NCBI GenBank assembly: GCA_946530565.1 | Contig: CAMNAE010000094.1 | Location: forward strand, 1 to 6,573 | DNA: 6,573 bases | From: an uncultured Oscillibacter sp. | Lineage (GTDB): Bacteria; Bacillota; Clostridia; Oscillospirales; Oscillospiraceae | Reading direction: 5' to 3' | Part shown: positions 1 through 6,132 of the stretch, piece by piece | How positions within the stretch are numbered: the stretch's first letter is position 1 | Layout of the letters: each line of letters starts with the position of its first letter | The notes under the pieces: model-generated | What the model saw: the letters and a program-made list of their open reading frames with translations, nothing else | What the model was told of the DNA's origin: nothing | Database searches by the model: none | Position numbers and translations under genes: made by a program

Positions 1-788
1 AAGATGTAGATCTTTTCGGCCTTTTCCATCACGCCGTAGTCGATCGAGACCGACTGGAAGAGCGGGAACTCGCGCTCGAGCACGGCGCGCTCGTCCGCAG
101 TGGCGATCGCGCTCTGGATGCGCATGAGTCCTGCATAGGTCTCGGGCAGATAGGTCTTGAGCGCCGAGAGGATCGTACTCACGCGCCAGATGAACATGCC
201 GCTGTTCCAAAGATACTGCTGCGTGGCAAGATAGCCCTGCGCGGTCTCAAGATCCGGCTTTTCGACAAAGCGCTCGACCGCGTAGGCGCCGAGCAGCATC
301 TCCTCGGGCTTGAAGCGGATATAGCCGTAGCCGGTCTCGGGATAGGTCGGCACGATGCCGAGCGTCACGAGGTTCTCGCCGGCCTCGGCGACCGCGGCCG
401 CGTCCTCGAGCGTCTTCCGGAAGATCTGCGGGTAGGTGATCAGATGGTCGGAGGGCAGCACGTACATGACCGCGTCGTCGTATTTTCTCGCGATGTGCAC
501 GGCGCCAAGGCCGATGCAGGGCGCGGTGTTGCGGCCGACCGGCTCGCAGAGGATGTTCTCAAGCGGCAGCTCCGGCAGCTGCTCGTGTACGAGCGGGAGG
601 TAAGAGCGGTTCGTCGCAATGTAGATATCCTCCATCTCGACCAGCGGCAAAATGCGCTCAACGGTCAGCTGGAGCATCGTCTTGCCGTCGTCGGTGAGGC
701 TCAGAAACTGCTTGGGCCTGGACTGACGGCTCTTCGGCCAGAAGCGCTCGCCCCGGCCGCCGGCCATGATGAGTACGGTTTTTTTCAT
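1..788 (-). CDS. manC: Mannose-1-phosphate guanylyltransferase, 3' end cut by window edge
   Basis: This enzyme transfers GMP from GTP to mannose-1-phosphate to give GDP-mannose in the cytoplasm, the last step of the pathway whose other enzymes are encoded just upstream. I read 262 residues from the ATG at 788 to the edge with no stop. The nucleotidyltransferase signature MAGGRGERFWPKSR is at residues 8-21, EPVGRNTAP at 82-90, LPSDHLI at 111-117, ETGYGYI at 151-157, FVEKP at 174-178 and NSGMFIW at 195-201, all in family order. An AAGGAG ribosome binding site (800-805) lies 11 nt before the start. The gene follows manA after 25 nt and is the last visible gene of the operon. Family members are either about 350 residues or about 470 with a fused C-terminal isomerase domain. 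A separate manA makes the short form likelier, but the C-terminus is not visible. The family assignment is secure. Confidence 0.95.
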   Translation of the reverse strand, partial: MKKTVLIMAGGRGERFWPKSRQSRPKQFLSLTDDGKTMLQLTVERILPLVEMEDIYIATNRSYLPLVHEQLPELPLENILCEPVGRNTAPCIGLGAVHIARKYDDAVMYVLPSDHLITYPQIFRKTLEDAAAVAEAGENLVTLGIVPTYPETGYGYIRFKPEEMLLGAYAVERFVEKPDLETAQGYLATQQYLWNSGMFIWRVSTILSALKTYLPETYAGLMRIQSAIATADERAVLEREFPLFQSVSIDYGVMEKAEKIYI

Positions 789-813
789 ATGCTTGAAATC
801 TCCTTTCAAGAGA

Positions 814-1758
814 TCAGATCTGCGACAAAAGCGCACGGCACCGTCCGCGCAGGGCGTAGGCACCGAGGGCGGCGGGCAGGAAATATGAGCTCCCGGCTGT
901 CAAGGGATAAGCCTTGCCGCCAAAGCGGATCTCGGCGTTTCCGGAGAGACAGAGCAGATGCTGGAACGAGCGCTCAGAGGTCGCGAGCGGCAGCACCCCG
1001 GCGCAGTCGACGCGACGCACCGAAAAGTAGCGGCCGCGGTAGAGCGTGGTCACCCGGCCGCCCGGCAGCGTCAAAGAGCCGTTGGAGCGGCTCTCGGAGG
1101 GGACGATCGGCTTCAGATCGACGGTCTCGGCCGCCCGCTCGAGGTGCAGCGCGCGGGGCTTTCCGTCGGCACCGAGGCGATGATAGTCGAAGACGCGGAA
1201 GGTCGTGTTTGAGGACTGCTGGATCTCGGCGATCAGGATCCCCTCGCCGATCGCGTGGACGGTGCCGGGCGGGATGAAAAACACGTCGTCGCGCTTGACT
1301 CTGACGCGGTTCAATACATCGCAGATCGTGCCGTCACGCGCACGGGCGAGAAACTCGTCGCGCCCGACGCGGCGGGAAAAGCCGAAGTATAAAAAGCTCT
1401 GCGGCGCACAGTCGACGATGTACCACATTTCCGCCTTGCCGTGTTCGCCGAGCGCGGCGATCGCGGTATCGTCGGACGGGTGCACCTGGATCGAAAGCGG
1501 CCGCGCCGCGTCGATCAGCTTGACGAGCAGGGGAAAATCGCCCTCACCCGCGGCGCTGCCCCAGAAGGCTCTGCGCCCGAGCGTGTTCAGTGAAAGGCCG
1601 TCTTCCGTCAGGCTCTCGCCGGCCGTTAAAGCCGAAAGCTCCCAGCTCTCGGCGCAGACCTCCGGCGCGTCCGCGCGTCCGAATTCGGTTTTCAGCCGTT
1701 GCCCGCCCCAGAGATAGCTCTGATAGCAGGGCACAAGGCGCAGGGGCGTAACGTTCAT
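814..1758 (-). CDS. manA: Mannose-6-phosphate isomerase, class I (zinc cupin)
   Basis: This enzyme interconverts fructose-6-phosphate and mannose-6-phosphate and so feeds central sugar phosphate into GDP-mannose synthesis. The 314 residues match the short Bacillus-type ManA length. The N-terminal WGGQRLKTEFGR (17-28) and ESWELSA (37-43) are typical. The expected zinc ligands are present: Gln91 and His93 in IQVHPSD, Glu110 in GKAEMWY and His168 in GTVHA. The active-site stretch VFDYHR is at 189-194, and a second beta-rich cupin half follows. The ATG at 1758 sits inside an ATGA overlap with the stop of the upstream glycosyltransferase (4 nt shared), with GGAGG at 1763-1767 only 4 nt away, which suggests translational coupling. 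Family assignment is firm. The enzyme could also serve mannose catabolism, but its position argues for biosynthesis. Confidence 0.95.
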   Translation of the reverse strand: MNVTPLRLVPCYQSYLWGGQRLKTEFGRADAPEVCAESWELSALTAGESLTEDGLSLNTLGRRAFWGSAAGEGDFPLLVKLIDAARPLSIQVHPSDDTAIAALGEHGKAEMWYIVDCAPQSFLYFGFSRRVGRDEFLARARDGTICDVLNRVRVKRDDVFFIPPGTVHAIGEGILIAEIQQSSNTTFRVFDYHRLGADGKPRALHLERAAETVDLKPIVPSESRSNGSLTLPGGRVTTLYRGRYFSVRRVDCAGVLPLATSERSFQHLLCLSGNAEIRFGGKAYPLTAGSSYFLPAALGAYALRGRCRALLSQI

Positions 1759-2882
1759 GATCCCTCCAGCGCCTTCTCGCAGACCCTCTCAAGAGCCCGC
1801 GCCGAGGCGCTCCAGCTATATTCTGCCGCGCGTTTTCGCCCGGCGTCGGTCAAAGTCTCGCGCAGTGCCGTGTCCGAGAGCAGCTTTTCCATGCCCTCAG
1901 CGATCGCGCCGCGATCCTCGGGCGGCACATAGAGCGCCGCATCCGCGCAGACCTCGGGGAGCGAGGCGGCGGAAGAGGTCAGCACCGGTACGCCGAAGTG
2001 CATCGCCTCAAGCGGCGGGACCCCGAAGCCCTCGTACAGCGAGGGGAATACGAAGCCGGCCGCGTTTTGAAAGAGCGTGTTCTTCTCGGCGTCGCTCACA
2101 TAACCTGTGAAGATGATATCCCCGGCAAAGGGGCTTTTTGCAGCCGCTTCGTAGATCGGCTCACTCTGCCAGCCCTTTCCGCCGCAAAGCACGAGCGAGA
2201 CGTCGGCGGAGCCGCGCCGGCGCAGAAGCGTATAGGCCTCGATCAGCCGCACAAGATTCTTGCGCGGCTCGATCGTGCCAGTGTACAAAAGATAACTGCC
2301 CTGAAGCCCGATGCGCTTTGCGAGCGCAGGGAAGTCCGTGACGGCGTCGGAGACCGACGCCGCGTTCGGCACGACGAAGACACGCTCCTCCGGGACGCTG
2401 AGCAGCGTGCAGATCTCGCGTTTCGTAAACTCCGAGACCGCGATCAGAAAGCGGCTGCGTTCGATCGAGCGGCGGAGCCCCTCTTTCAGCCGCCTGCGGT
2501 TTTTATCTTCCATCGTCTCAGGATGGCGGAAGACAGTGAGGTCGTGCACGGTGTCGATGACGATGCCGTCGACGCGCGGCGGGACGATGTAGTCGAAGAA
2601 GACGCGCACATCGGCCTTCGGAAAGAGCCGGTCGTGGCGGATGGGCACCGTGTTCCAGATGCGGCGGTAGACGCCGTAGGGGAAGAGGCGGCAGGTCTCG
2701 ATCGGCACTGTGACGCCCTCGAGCGCAGCGCGGTTGTCGTTGCGGTTCAAAAAGTTGAAGAGCTCACCGTGAAAGTGCAAGCGGTCGGTGTTTCGGACGT
2801 TTCGGGCGAGCTGCAGGGTGTAAAACGTGATGCCGCTGCGTTTGCCGCACAGGGGCTGCAGCTCCAGCGCGACCTCAGGCAT
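1755..2882 (-). CDS. GT4-family glycosyltransferase (probable mannosyltransferase), second in operon
   Basis: This is a retaining GT-B glycosyltransferase that probably moves a sugar from a nucleotide donor onto a cell-surface glycan precursor at the inner membrane face. With the ATG at 2882 it has 375 residues. The N-terminal domain begins [20 protein letters not shown] (7-26), the usual glycine-containing acceptor-side start of this subfamily, and has HDL at 113-115. The C-terminal donor domain has GTIEPRKN (202-209) with the phosphate-contacting Arg207 and Lys208, and the EX7E motif Glu284/Glu292 in EGFGVPPLE. There is no signal peptide or clear membrane segment. A GTG at 2897 would add five residues with a poor family match; the ATG is preferred although its upstream GGTGAG is a weak ribosome binding site. 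The gene overlaps the mutase stop by 8 nt, so coupling is likely. GDP-mannose as donor is inferred from neighbours. Acceptor and linkage are unknown. Confidence 0.88.
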   Translation of the reverse strand: MPEVALELQPLCGKRSGITFYTLQLARNVRNTDRLHFHGELFNFLNRNDNRAALEGVTVPIETCRLFPYGVYRRIWNTVPIRHDRLFPKADVRVFFDYIVPPRVDGIVIDTVHDLTVFRHPETMEDKNRRRLKEGLRRSIERSRFLIAVSEFTKREICTLLSVPEERVFVVPNAASVSDAVTDFPALAKRIGLQGSYLLYTGTIEPRKNLVRLIEAYTLLRRRGSADVSLVLCGGKGWQSEPIYEAAAKSPFAGDIIFTGYVSDAEKNTLFQNAAGFVFPSLYEGFGVPPLEAMHFGVPVLTSSAASLPEVCADAALYVPPEDRGAIAEGMEKLLSDTALRETLTDAGRKRAAEYSWSASARALERVCEKALEGS

Positions 2883-4596
2883 GGTGCAGGTACTCACCGC
2901 ACCAGGCCTCGAGCGCGTCGAGCTCCGCGCGGCTCTCAGCGTCGCTTGCGCCGCATGCGGTCAGGTACACCTTGAGCTTCGGCTCGGTGCCGGAGGGGCG
3001 GAAGACGAGCTCGCGCCCGCCGGAGAGCAGGAAGCGCACCACATCGCTCTTCGGCAGCGTGATGTTTTCTCTGCGTCCGTCATCGTAGGTAAAGACCTGT
3101 TTTAAGTAATCTCCGACCGCGCTCACGGCGTAGCCGCCGGCGCTTGCGGGCGGGTTATCATGAAGCTCTGCCATAATGGATGCCATCGTCTCGGCACCGC
3201 TCTTGCCCTCATAGGTGAAGGTGAGAAGTCGGCTCTGGTAGTGGCCGTAGCGGTCGTTGAGCTCGGCGAGGACATCGACGAGGCTGCGCCCCTGGGACTT
3301 GTACCAGGCAAAGAGCTCGCAGATGAGGAGCGAAGCGTTCACGGCGTCCTTGTCGCGCACGAAGCTGCCGCTCAAATAGCCGTAGCTTTCCTCAAAGCCG
3401 AAGACATAGCGTCCTTCTTCGCCCCTTTGCTCGAGAAGTCCGATCTGTTCGCCGATGAACTTGAAGCCCGTGAGCACATTGATGAGGCCGAGACCGTAAT
3501 GCGCGGAGATCTTCTCGGCCATCGGGGTCGTGACGATCGTCTTGATCGCGATGCCGTTTTCGGGCAGGTCCCCGCGCGCGGCGCGCATTTTGCACACAAA
3601 GTCCAAAAGCAGTACGCCCATCTCGTTGCCGTTCAGGAGCCGGTAGTCGTCGCCGTCTCTGACCGCGGCACCGCAGCGGTCGCAGTCCGGGTCGGTCGCG
3701 AGCACGAGCTCGCTGCCCACGCGCCGCGCTTCTTCAAGCGCGACCTCGAGCGCCTCACGGATCTCGGGGTTCGGGTAGGGGCAGGTCGGGAAATTGCCGT
3801 CGGGCTCAGATTGCGCCTCGGGGATGTGGATGTTCGAAAAACCGTGGCTTGCAAGGCACTCGGGCACGCAGGAGATGCCGGCGCCGTTTAAGGGCGTGTA
3901 GACGATCGAGATATCGCGCCTGACCGCCGAGGGCAGTACCGAGACCGTAGAGACGGCCGCAAGATATTTCTCGCGCACGGAATAGGGGATATCGCGCAGG
4001 AGCTTACGTTCGCGCGCCTCGCTCTGCGGCATGGTCTTCGCGCCGGTGAAGAGCGGCACCGCGTCGATCGCGGCCTGGATCGCCGCGGCCGTTTCGGTCG
4101 TGATCTGGCAGCCGTCGGCGCCGTAGACCTTGTAGCCGTTGTACTTGGCCGGGTTATGGCTCGCCGTGATGACCACGCCGCCGCTGCACTTTAAATGCCG
4201 CACCGCAAAAGAGAGCGCGGGCGTCGGCATGAGGATCGGATAGAGCCAGACCCGGATGCCGTTTGCCGCAAATACGCAGGCGGCGGCTTCGGCAAAGTCG
4301 CGGGAGTGGATGCGGCTGTCGTAGGCGATCGCGACAGAGGGCGCATCGCAGGTCGCAAGCAGGTGGTTTGCATAGCCCTGCGTCGCCTTGGCGACGGTCT
4401 CGATATTCAAACGGTTCGTACCGGCGCCCAGCACACCGCGAAGCCCGCCGGTGCCGAAGCTGAGCTCTTTATAAAAGCGGTCCTCGATCGCGCTTTCGTC
4501 ATCGGCGATCGCTTTGAGCTCGGAGAGGAGCTCTTCGCTTTGCGTGTGGGATAGAAACGCCTCATAGCGTGCAAGATAAACGGGATCGAGTGACAT
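2875..4596 (-). CDS. Phosphomannomutase/phosphoglucomutase (alpha-D-phosphohexomutase, PgcA-like)
   Basis: This enzyme moves phosphate between C6 and C1 of a hexose. In this operon it most likely converts mannose-6-phosphate to mannose-1-phosphate, between ManA and ManC. The 573 residues carry all four phosphohexomutase signatures: FGTGGLRG (47-54) at the N-terminus; the catalytic serine loop TASHNP with Ser146; the magnesium loop DPDCDR (302-307) with Asp302, Asp304 and Asp306; the sugar-specificity loop GFEESYG (400-406); and the phosphate-binding FRPSGTEPK (532-540). The length and FGTGGLRG start resemble B. subtilis PgcA and the PGM2-like branch rather than the roughly 460-residue AlgC/ManB type, so glucose-1-phosphate activity is possible and the substrate cannot be fixed from sequence. 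I chose the ATG at 4596 over the adjacent TTG at 4599 because AAGGAG (4606-4611) is 9 nt away and it forms a TGATG junction with the upstream stop. Confidence 0.93.
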   Translation of the reverse strand: MSLDPVYLARYEAFLSHTQSEELLSELKAIADDESAIEDRFYKELSFGTGGLRGVLGAGTNRLNIETVAKATQGYANHLLATCDAPSVAIAYDSRIHSRDFAEAAACVFAANGIRVWLYPILMPTPALSFAVRHLKCSGGVVITASHNPAKYNGYKVYGADGCQITTETAAAIQAAIDAVPLFTGAKTMPQSEARERKLLRDIPYSVREKYLAAVSTVSVLPSAVRRDISIVYTPLNGAGISCVPECLASHGFSNIHIPEAQSEPDGNFPTCPYPNPEIREALEVALEEARRVGSELVLATDPDCDRCGAAVRDGDDYRLLNGNEMGVLLLDFVCKMRAARGDLPENGIAIKTIVTTPMAEKISAHYGLGLINVLTGFKFIGEQIGLLEQRGEEGRYVFGFEESYGYLSGSFVRDKDAVNASLLICELFAWYKSQGRSLVDVLAELNDRYGHYQSRLLTFTYEGKSGAETMASIMAELHDNPPASAGGYAVSAVGDYLKQVFTYDDGRRENITLPKSDVVRFLLSGGRELVFRPSGTEPKLKVYLTACGASDAESRAELDALEAWCGEYLHHA

Positions 4597-5729
4597 CAAT
4601 GATGACTCCTTTCAGCCATGGCCAGGGCGCAGGAGAGGGCCTCGGCGCTCCTGGACCAGGAATAACGTTCATGATTGCGCTTGCCCTGTTCGATCAGCTC
4701 TGATCTCAGGGCGCTGGATAAGCAGAGCTCGGTGATGCCGGACGCGATCGAGCGGACATCATATGGGTTTACATAATACACGGAATCGCCGCCGACCTCG
4801 GGAAGGGCGCTCAGGCGGGAGGTGAGCACCGGACAGGCGCATTTCTGTGCCTCCAGGACCGGGATGCCGAAACCCTCGTAGAGCGAGGGGAACAAAAAGC
4901 CATCGGCGGCGGCATAGAGCGCGGGGAGATCTGCAAGCGGCACATAATCAAGATCCAAAATGCGCTCCGCGTGGCGGAGAGAAGAAAGCGTGCTTTTGAG
5001 ATCCGTGCGCCAGCCTCTTCCGCCGCAGAGCACGAGACGGTGGGGGAGGTGGGACGCATCGACCGCGCGGTCAAAGGCACAGAGCAGGCGCTCAAGGTTC
5101 TTGCGCGGGTTCTGATTGCCGACGAAGAGCAGATACGGCATATCGAGCGCGTATGTGTTCGATACCAGCGCGCGGGCGTCGCTTCGTTCCGGGGGGTGAC
5201 GGAAGGCCCGGGGCGCGGCGCAGGGGACGACCGCGATCTTCTCAGCGGGGATCCCGAGAAGCTCGATCATCTCGCGCCTCGTGAATTCTGAGATCGCGGC
5301 AAAGGCGTCGGCCCGGCGGACAAGGCTTTTGTACTGGGCCCGCCACAAAAGCACACGCTCGCGACGGTAGGTCTCCGGCAGGCGGTAGAGCGCAAGGTCC
5401 GTGATGATCGGCAGCAGCGCGGCGGAGCGCGGCAGCACGGCCGGAGCCTTGGAGTCGGTCGTCAGGAGCGTTGCGCCTGCGGCGCGCCTCCCAAGAGCGT
5501 AGGTCTGATAGCGGATGCGGCGGAGCCCTTCGGAGGGGAGGAAGCGCTGCGGCTCGACACGGATCCCTGAGTGATCAGAAAACGCGACGCCCTTGGATGT
5601 GATCGCGGTGATCGGACGCTCATGAAGGTCGGCGTAATGTTCGCTGAGCTCGCGCAAGAGCGTTTCGATGCCGGAACCCTTCCCGGTGCACAGCAGGGCA
5701 TTGACGATCAGCTCCCGTGCCTTCTCCAT
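4596..5729 (-). CDS. GT4-family glycosyltransferase, first gene of the operon
   Basis: This is a second retaining GT-B glycosyltransferase of 377 residues, probably acting at the cytoplasmic face of the membrane on a glycan or glycolipid acceptor. The N-terminal domain has TGKGSGIETLL (15-25) and AISEFTRREM (145-154). The donor domain has LFVGNQNPRKN (201-211) with Arg209 and Lys210, LCGGRGW (234-240), and the EX7E pair Glu285/Glu293 in EGFGIPVLE. It resembles the downstream glycosyltransferase motif by motif, so the two are paralogues of one subfamily, but Thr110 stands where the other has His113 of HDL. No membrane segment is evident. The ATG is supported by an ideal AAGGAGG 7 nt upstream and by the promoter before it, making this the operon's first gene. 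Family assignment is strong. Mannosyl transfer is inferred from the GDP-mannose genes alone. Confidence 0.9.
   Translation of the reverse strand: MEKARELIVNALLCTGKGSGIETLLRELSEHYADLHERPITAITSKGVAFSDHSGIRVEPQRFLPSEGLRRIRYQTYALGRRAAGATLLTTDSKAPAVLPRSAALLPIITDLALYRLPETYRRERVLLWRAQYKSLVRRADAFAAISEFTRREMIELLGIPAEKIAVVPCAAPRAFRHPPERSDARALVSNTYALDMPYLLFVGNQNPRKNLERLLCAFDRAVDASHLPHRLVLCGGRGWRTDLKSTLSSLRHAERILDLDYVPLADLPALYAAADGFLFPSLYEGFGIPVLEAQKCACPVLTSRLSALPEVGGDSVYYVNPYDVRSIASGITELCLSSALRSELIEQGKRNHERYSWSRSAEALSCALAMAERSHH
4606..4611 (-). promoter_or_regulatory. Ribosome binding site that fixes the mutase start
   Basis: The minus strand reads AAGGAG here, 9 nt before the ATG at 4596. It lies inside the last codons of the upstream glycosyltransferase and supports ATG 4596 rather than TTG 4599 as the phosphohexomutase start. 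Confidence 0.75.
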
Positions 5730-5736
5730 GCCCGCG

Positions 5737-5743
5737 CCTCCTT
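5737..5743 (-). promoter_or_regulatory. Ribosome binding site of the first operon gene
   Basis: AAGGAGG on the minus strand is a full match to the anti-Shine-Dalgarno sequence and is 7 nt from the ATG at 5729. It supports strong initiation on the leading cistron. Confidence 0.8.
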
Positions 5744-5751
5744 AAGCTTTG

Positions 5752-5773
5752 TACTATTTACATAATCATAGTA
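5752..5773. promoter_or_regulatory. Inverted repeat over the operon start point, possible operator
   Basis: TACTAT (5752-5757) and ATAGTA (5768-5773) form a perfect 6-bp dyad with a 10-bp spacer. One half touches the -10 box of the minus-strand promoter and the rest spans the predicted start point near 5766. Because the dyad straddles that start it would not fold as a hairpin in the transcript, so a DNA-binding dimer site is the more natural reading. The region is AT-rich, so chance is a real alternative. No regulator gene is in the window. Confidence 0.35.
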
Positions 5774-5802
5774 TTTTACCACAGAGCCATGAAGCGGGTC
5801 AA
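5773..5802 (-). promoter_or_regulatory. Sigma-A type promoter of the GDP-mannose/glycosyltransferase operon
   Basis: On the minus strand a -35 TTGACC (5797-5802) and -10 TAAAAT (5773-5778) are separated by 18 bp. The start point should fall near 5766, leaving a leader of about 37 nt that contains the AAGGAGG site. Each box is one base from consensus. No other convincing promoter is seen in the tight junctions downstream, so this probably drives all five genes. Confidence 0.7.
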
Positions 5803-5810
5803 GCCAAATG

Positions 5811-5827
5811 AAATTTTTAAATTTTTT
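5811..5827. promoter_or_regulatory. A/T-only element between the divergent -35 boxes, UP-element-like
   Basis: Seventeen consecutive A/T bases, two tandem AAATTTTT units, lie 12 bp upstream of the tRNA promoter -35 box and 8 bp upstream of the operon -35 box. This is the position where UP elements contact the RNA polymerase alpha subunit, and it could serve either promoter. The role is inferred from position and composition. Confidence 0.4.
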
Positions 5828-5839
5828 CAGAGAAAAGTA

Positions 5840-5868
5840 TTGACATCGGAGGCATAAGTTGCTATAGT
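5840..5868 (+). promoter_or_regulatory. Near-consensus sigma-A promoter of the tRNA cluster
   Basis: A perfect -35 TTGACA (5840-5845) is followed after exactly 17 bp by TATAGT (5863-5868), one base from the consensus -10. The start point is expected at about 5875-5876, roughly 21 nt before tRNA-Met. The strength fits a stable-RNA promoter, and it is the only good promoter seen for the three tRNA genes. Confidence 0.85.
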
Positions 5869-5874
5869 AATCGT

Positions 5875-5888
5875 TGCCCGTCAGGGCA
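5875..5888 (+). other. Small hairpin at the 5' end of the tRNA leader
   Basis: TGCCC and GGGCA pair perfectly around a GTCA loop, starting at the predicted transcription start. It may shield the 5' end of the precursor or aid processing, but a 5-bp stem could also be chance. Confidence 0.35.
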
Positions 5889-5896
5889 GCCTACAT

Positions 5897-5973
5897 GGCG
5901 GCATAGCTCAGTTGGCTAGAGCATGCGGTTCATACCCGCAGTGTCCCCGGTTCAAATCCAGGTGCCGCTACCA
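5897..5973 (+). tRNA. tRNA-Met (CAT), elongator type
   Basis: The 77 nt fold as a full cloverleaf with encoded CCA. The acceptor arms are GGCGGCA and TGCCGCT with a G1-U72 pair, the D-stem is GCTC/GAGC, and the anticodon stem TGCGG/CCGCA carries loop TTCATAC with anticodon CAT. It is read as elongator, not initiator: the 11-24 pair is C-G, the anticodon stem lacks the three initiator G-C pairs, and position 1 is paired. The TTCATAC loop differs from the usual CTCATAA of tRNA-Ile2. The T-stem CCCGG/CCAGG has a C-A mismatch at its middle pair (51-63), which is unusual. Confidence 0.95.
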
Positions 5974-5976
5974 GCT

Positions 5977-6010
5977 GCTCCACAGCGCAGGGCGTTGTGG
6001 AGCTTTTTTT
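5977..6010 (+). terminator. Intrinsic terminator directly after tRNA-Met
   Basis: A 12-bp stem (5977-5988 with 5992-6003, one G-U pair, 3-nt loop) is followed by seven T residues (6004-6010). It starts 3 nt after the CCA of tRNA-Met and its T-run ends 2 nt before tRNA-Glu. By structure it is a strong terminator, yet two more tRNA genes lie beyond with no promoter seen between, so some readthrough or another role must be assumed. Confidence 0.85.
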
Positions 6011-6012
6011 AT

Positions 6013-6087
6013 GGCCCGTTGGTCAAGTGGTTAAGACACGGCCCTTTCACGGCTGTAACATGGGTTCGAATCCCGTACGGGTCACCA
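6013..6087 (+). tRNA. tRNA-Glu (TTC)
   Basis: The 75-nt cloverleaf has acceptor arms GGCCCGT and ACGGGTC (one G-U pair), anticodon stem CGGCC/GGCTG around loop CTTTCAC with anticodon TTC, T-stem ATGGG/CCCGT with the TTCGAAT loop, and an encoded CCA. TTC reads GAA and GAG. The gene starts 2 nt after the T-run of the preceding terminator, so its transcription probably depends on readthrough. Confidence 0.95.
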
Positions 6088-6127
6088 TCCCATTGTGCCG
6101 CGAGCACGGCTTTTGGCACAATGGGAT
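6087..6127 (+). other. 13-bp perfect inverted repeat between tRNA-Glu and tRNA-Val
   Basis: Positions 6087-6099 pair perfectly with 6115-6127 around a 15-nt loop, and the outermost pair uses the final A of the tRNA-Glu CCA. No T-run follows (CCTTTGG), so it is a poor terminator on the plus strand. A smaller competing hairpin, GCCG (6097-6100) with CGGC (6107-6110), is followed by TTTT. The structure may serve precursor processing or be a decayed or switchable terminator. Confidence 0.6.
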
Positions 6128-6132
6128 CCTTT

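Noticed and set aside
444..1277. Open frame of 277 codons on the plus strand across manC and manA
   Set aside because: It spans two confidently identified minus-strand genes and their intergenic gap, and its C-terminal half is low-complexity Arg/Ser/Gly, typical of a shadow frame.
2883..2897. GTG at 2897 as start of the second glycosyltransferase
   Set aside because: It adds five residues that do not fit the usual family start and increases the overlap with the mutase gene to 23 nt. It cannot be excluded, because the ATG at 2882 has only a weak ribosome binding site.
1998..2975. Open frame of 325 codons on the plus strand opposite the second glycosyltransferase
   Set aside because: It is antisense to a gene with full GT4 motifs, its translation is rich in Arg, Ala, Val and Asp without any recognisable domain, and such frames are common in GC-rich DNA.
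3160..3891. Open frame of 243 codons on the plus strand opposite the phosphohexomutase
   Set aside because: The sense-strand product has every phosphohexomutase signature. The antisense frame is a codon-bias shadow with no motif or ribosome binding site of note.
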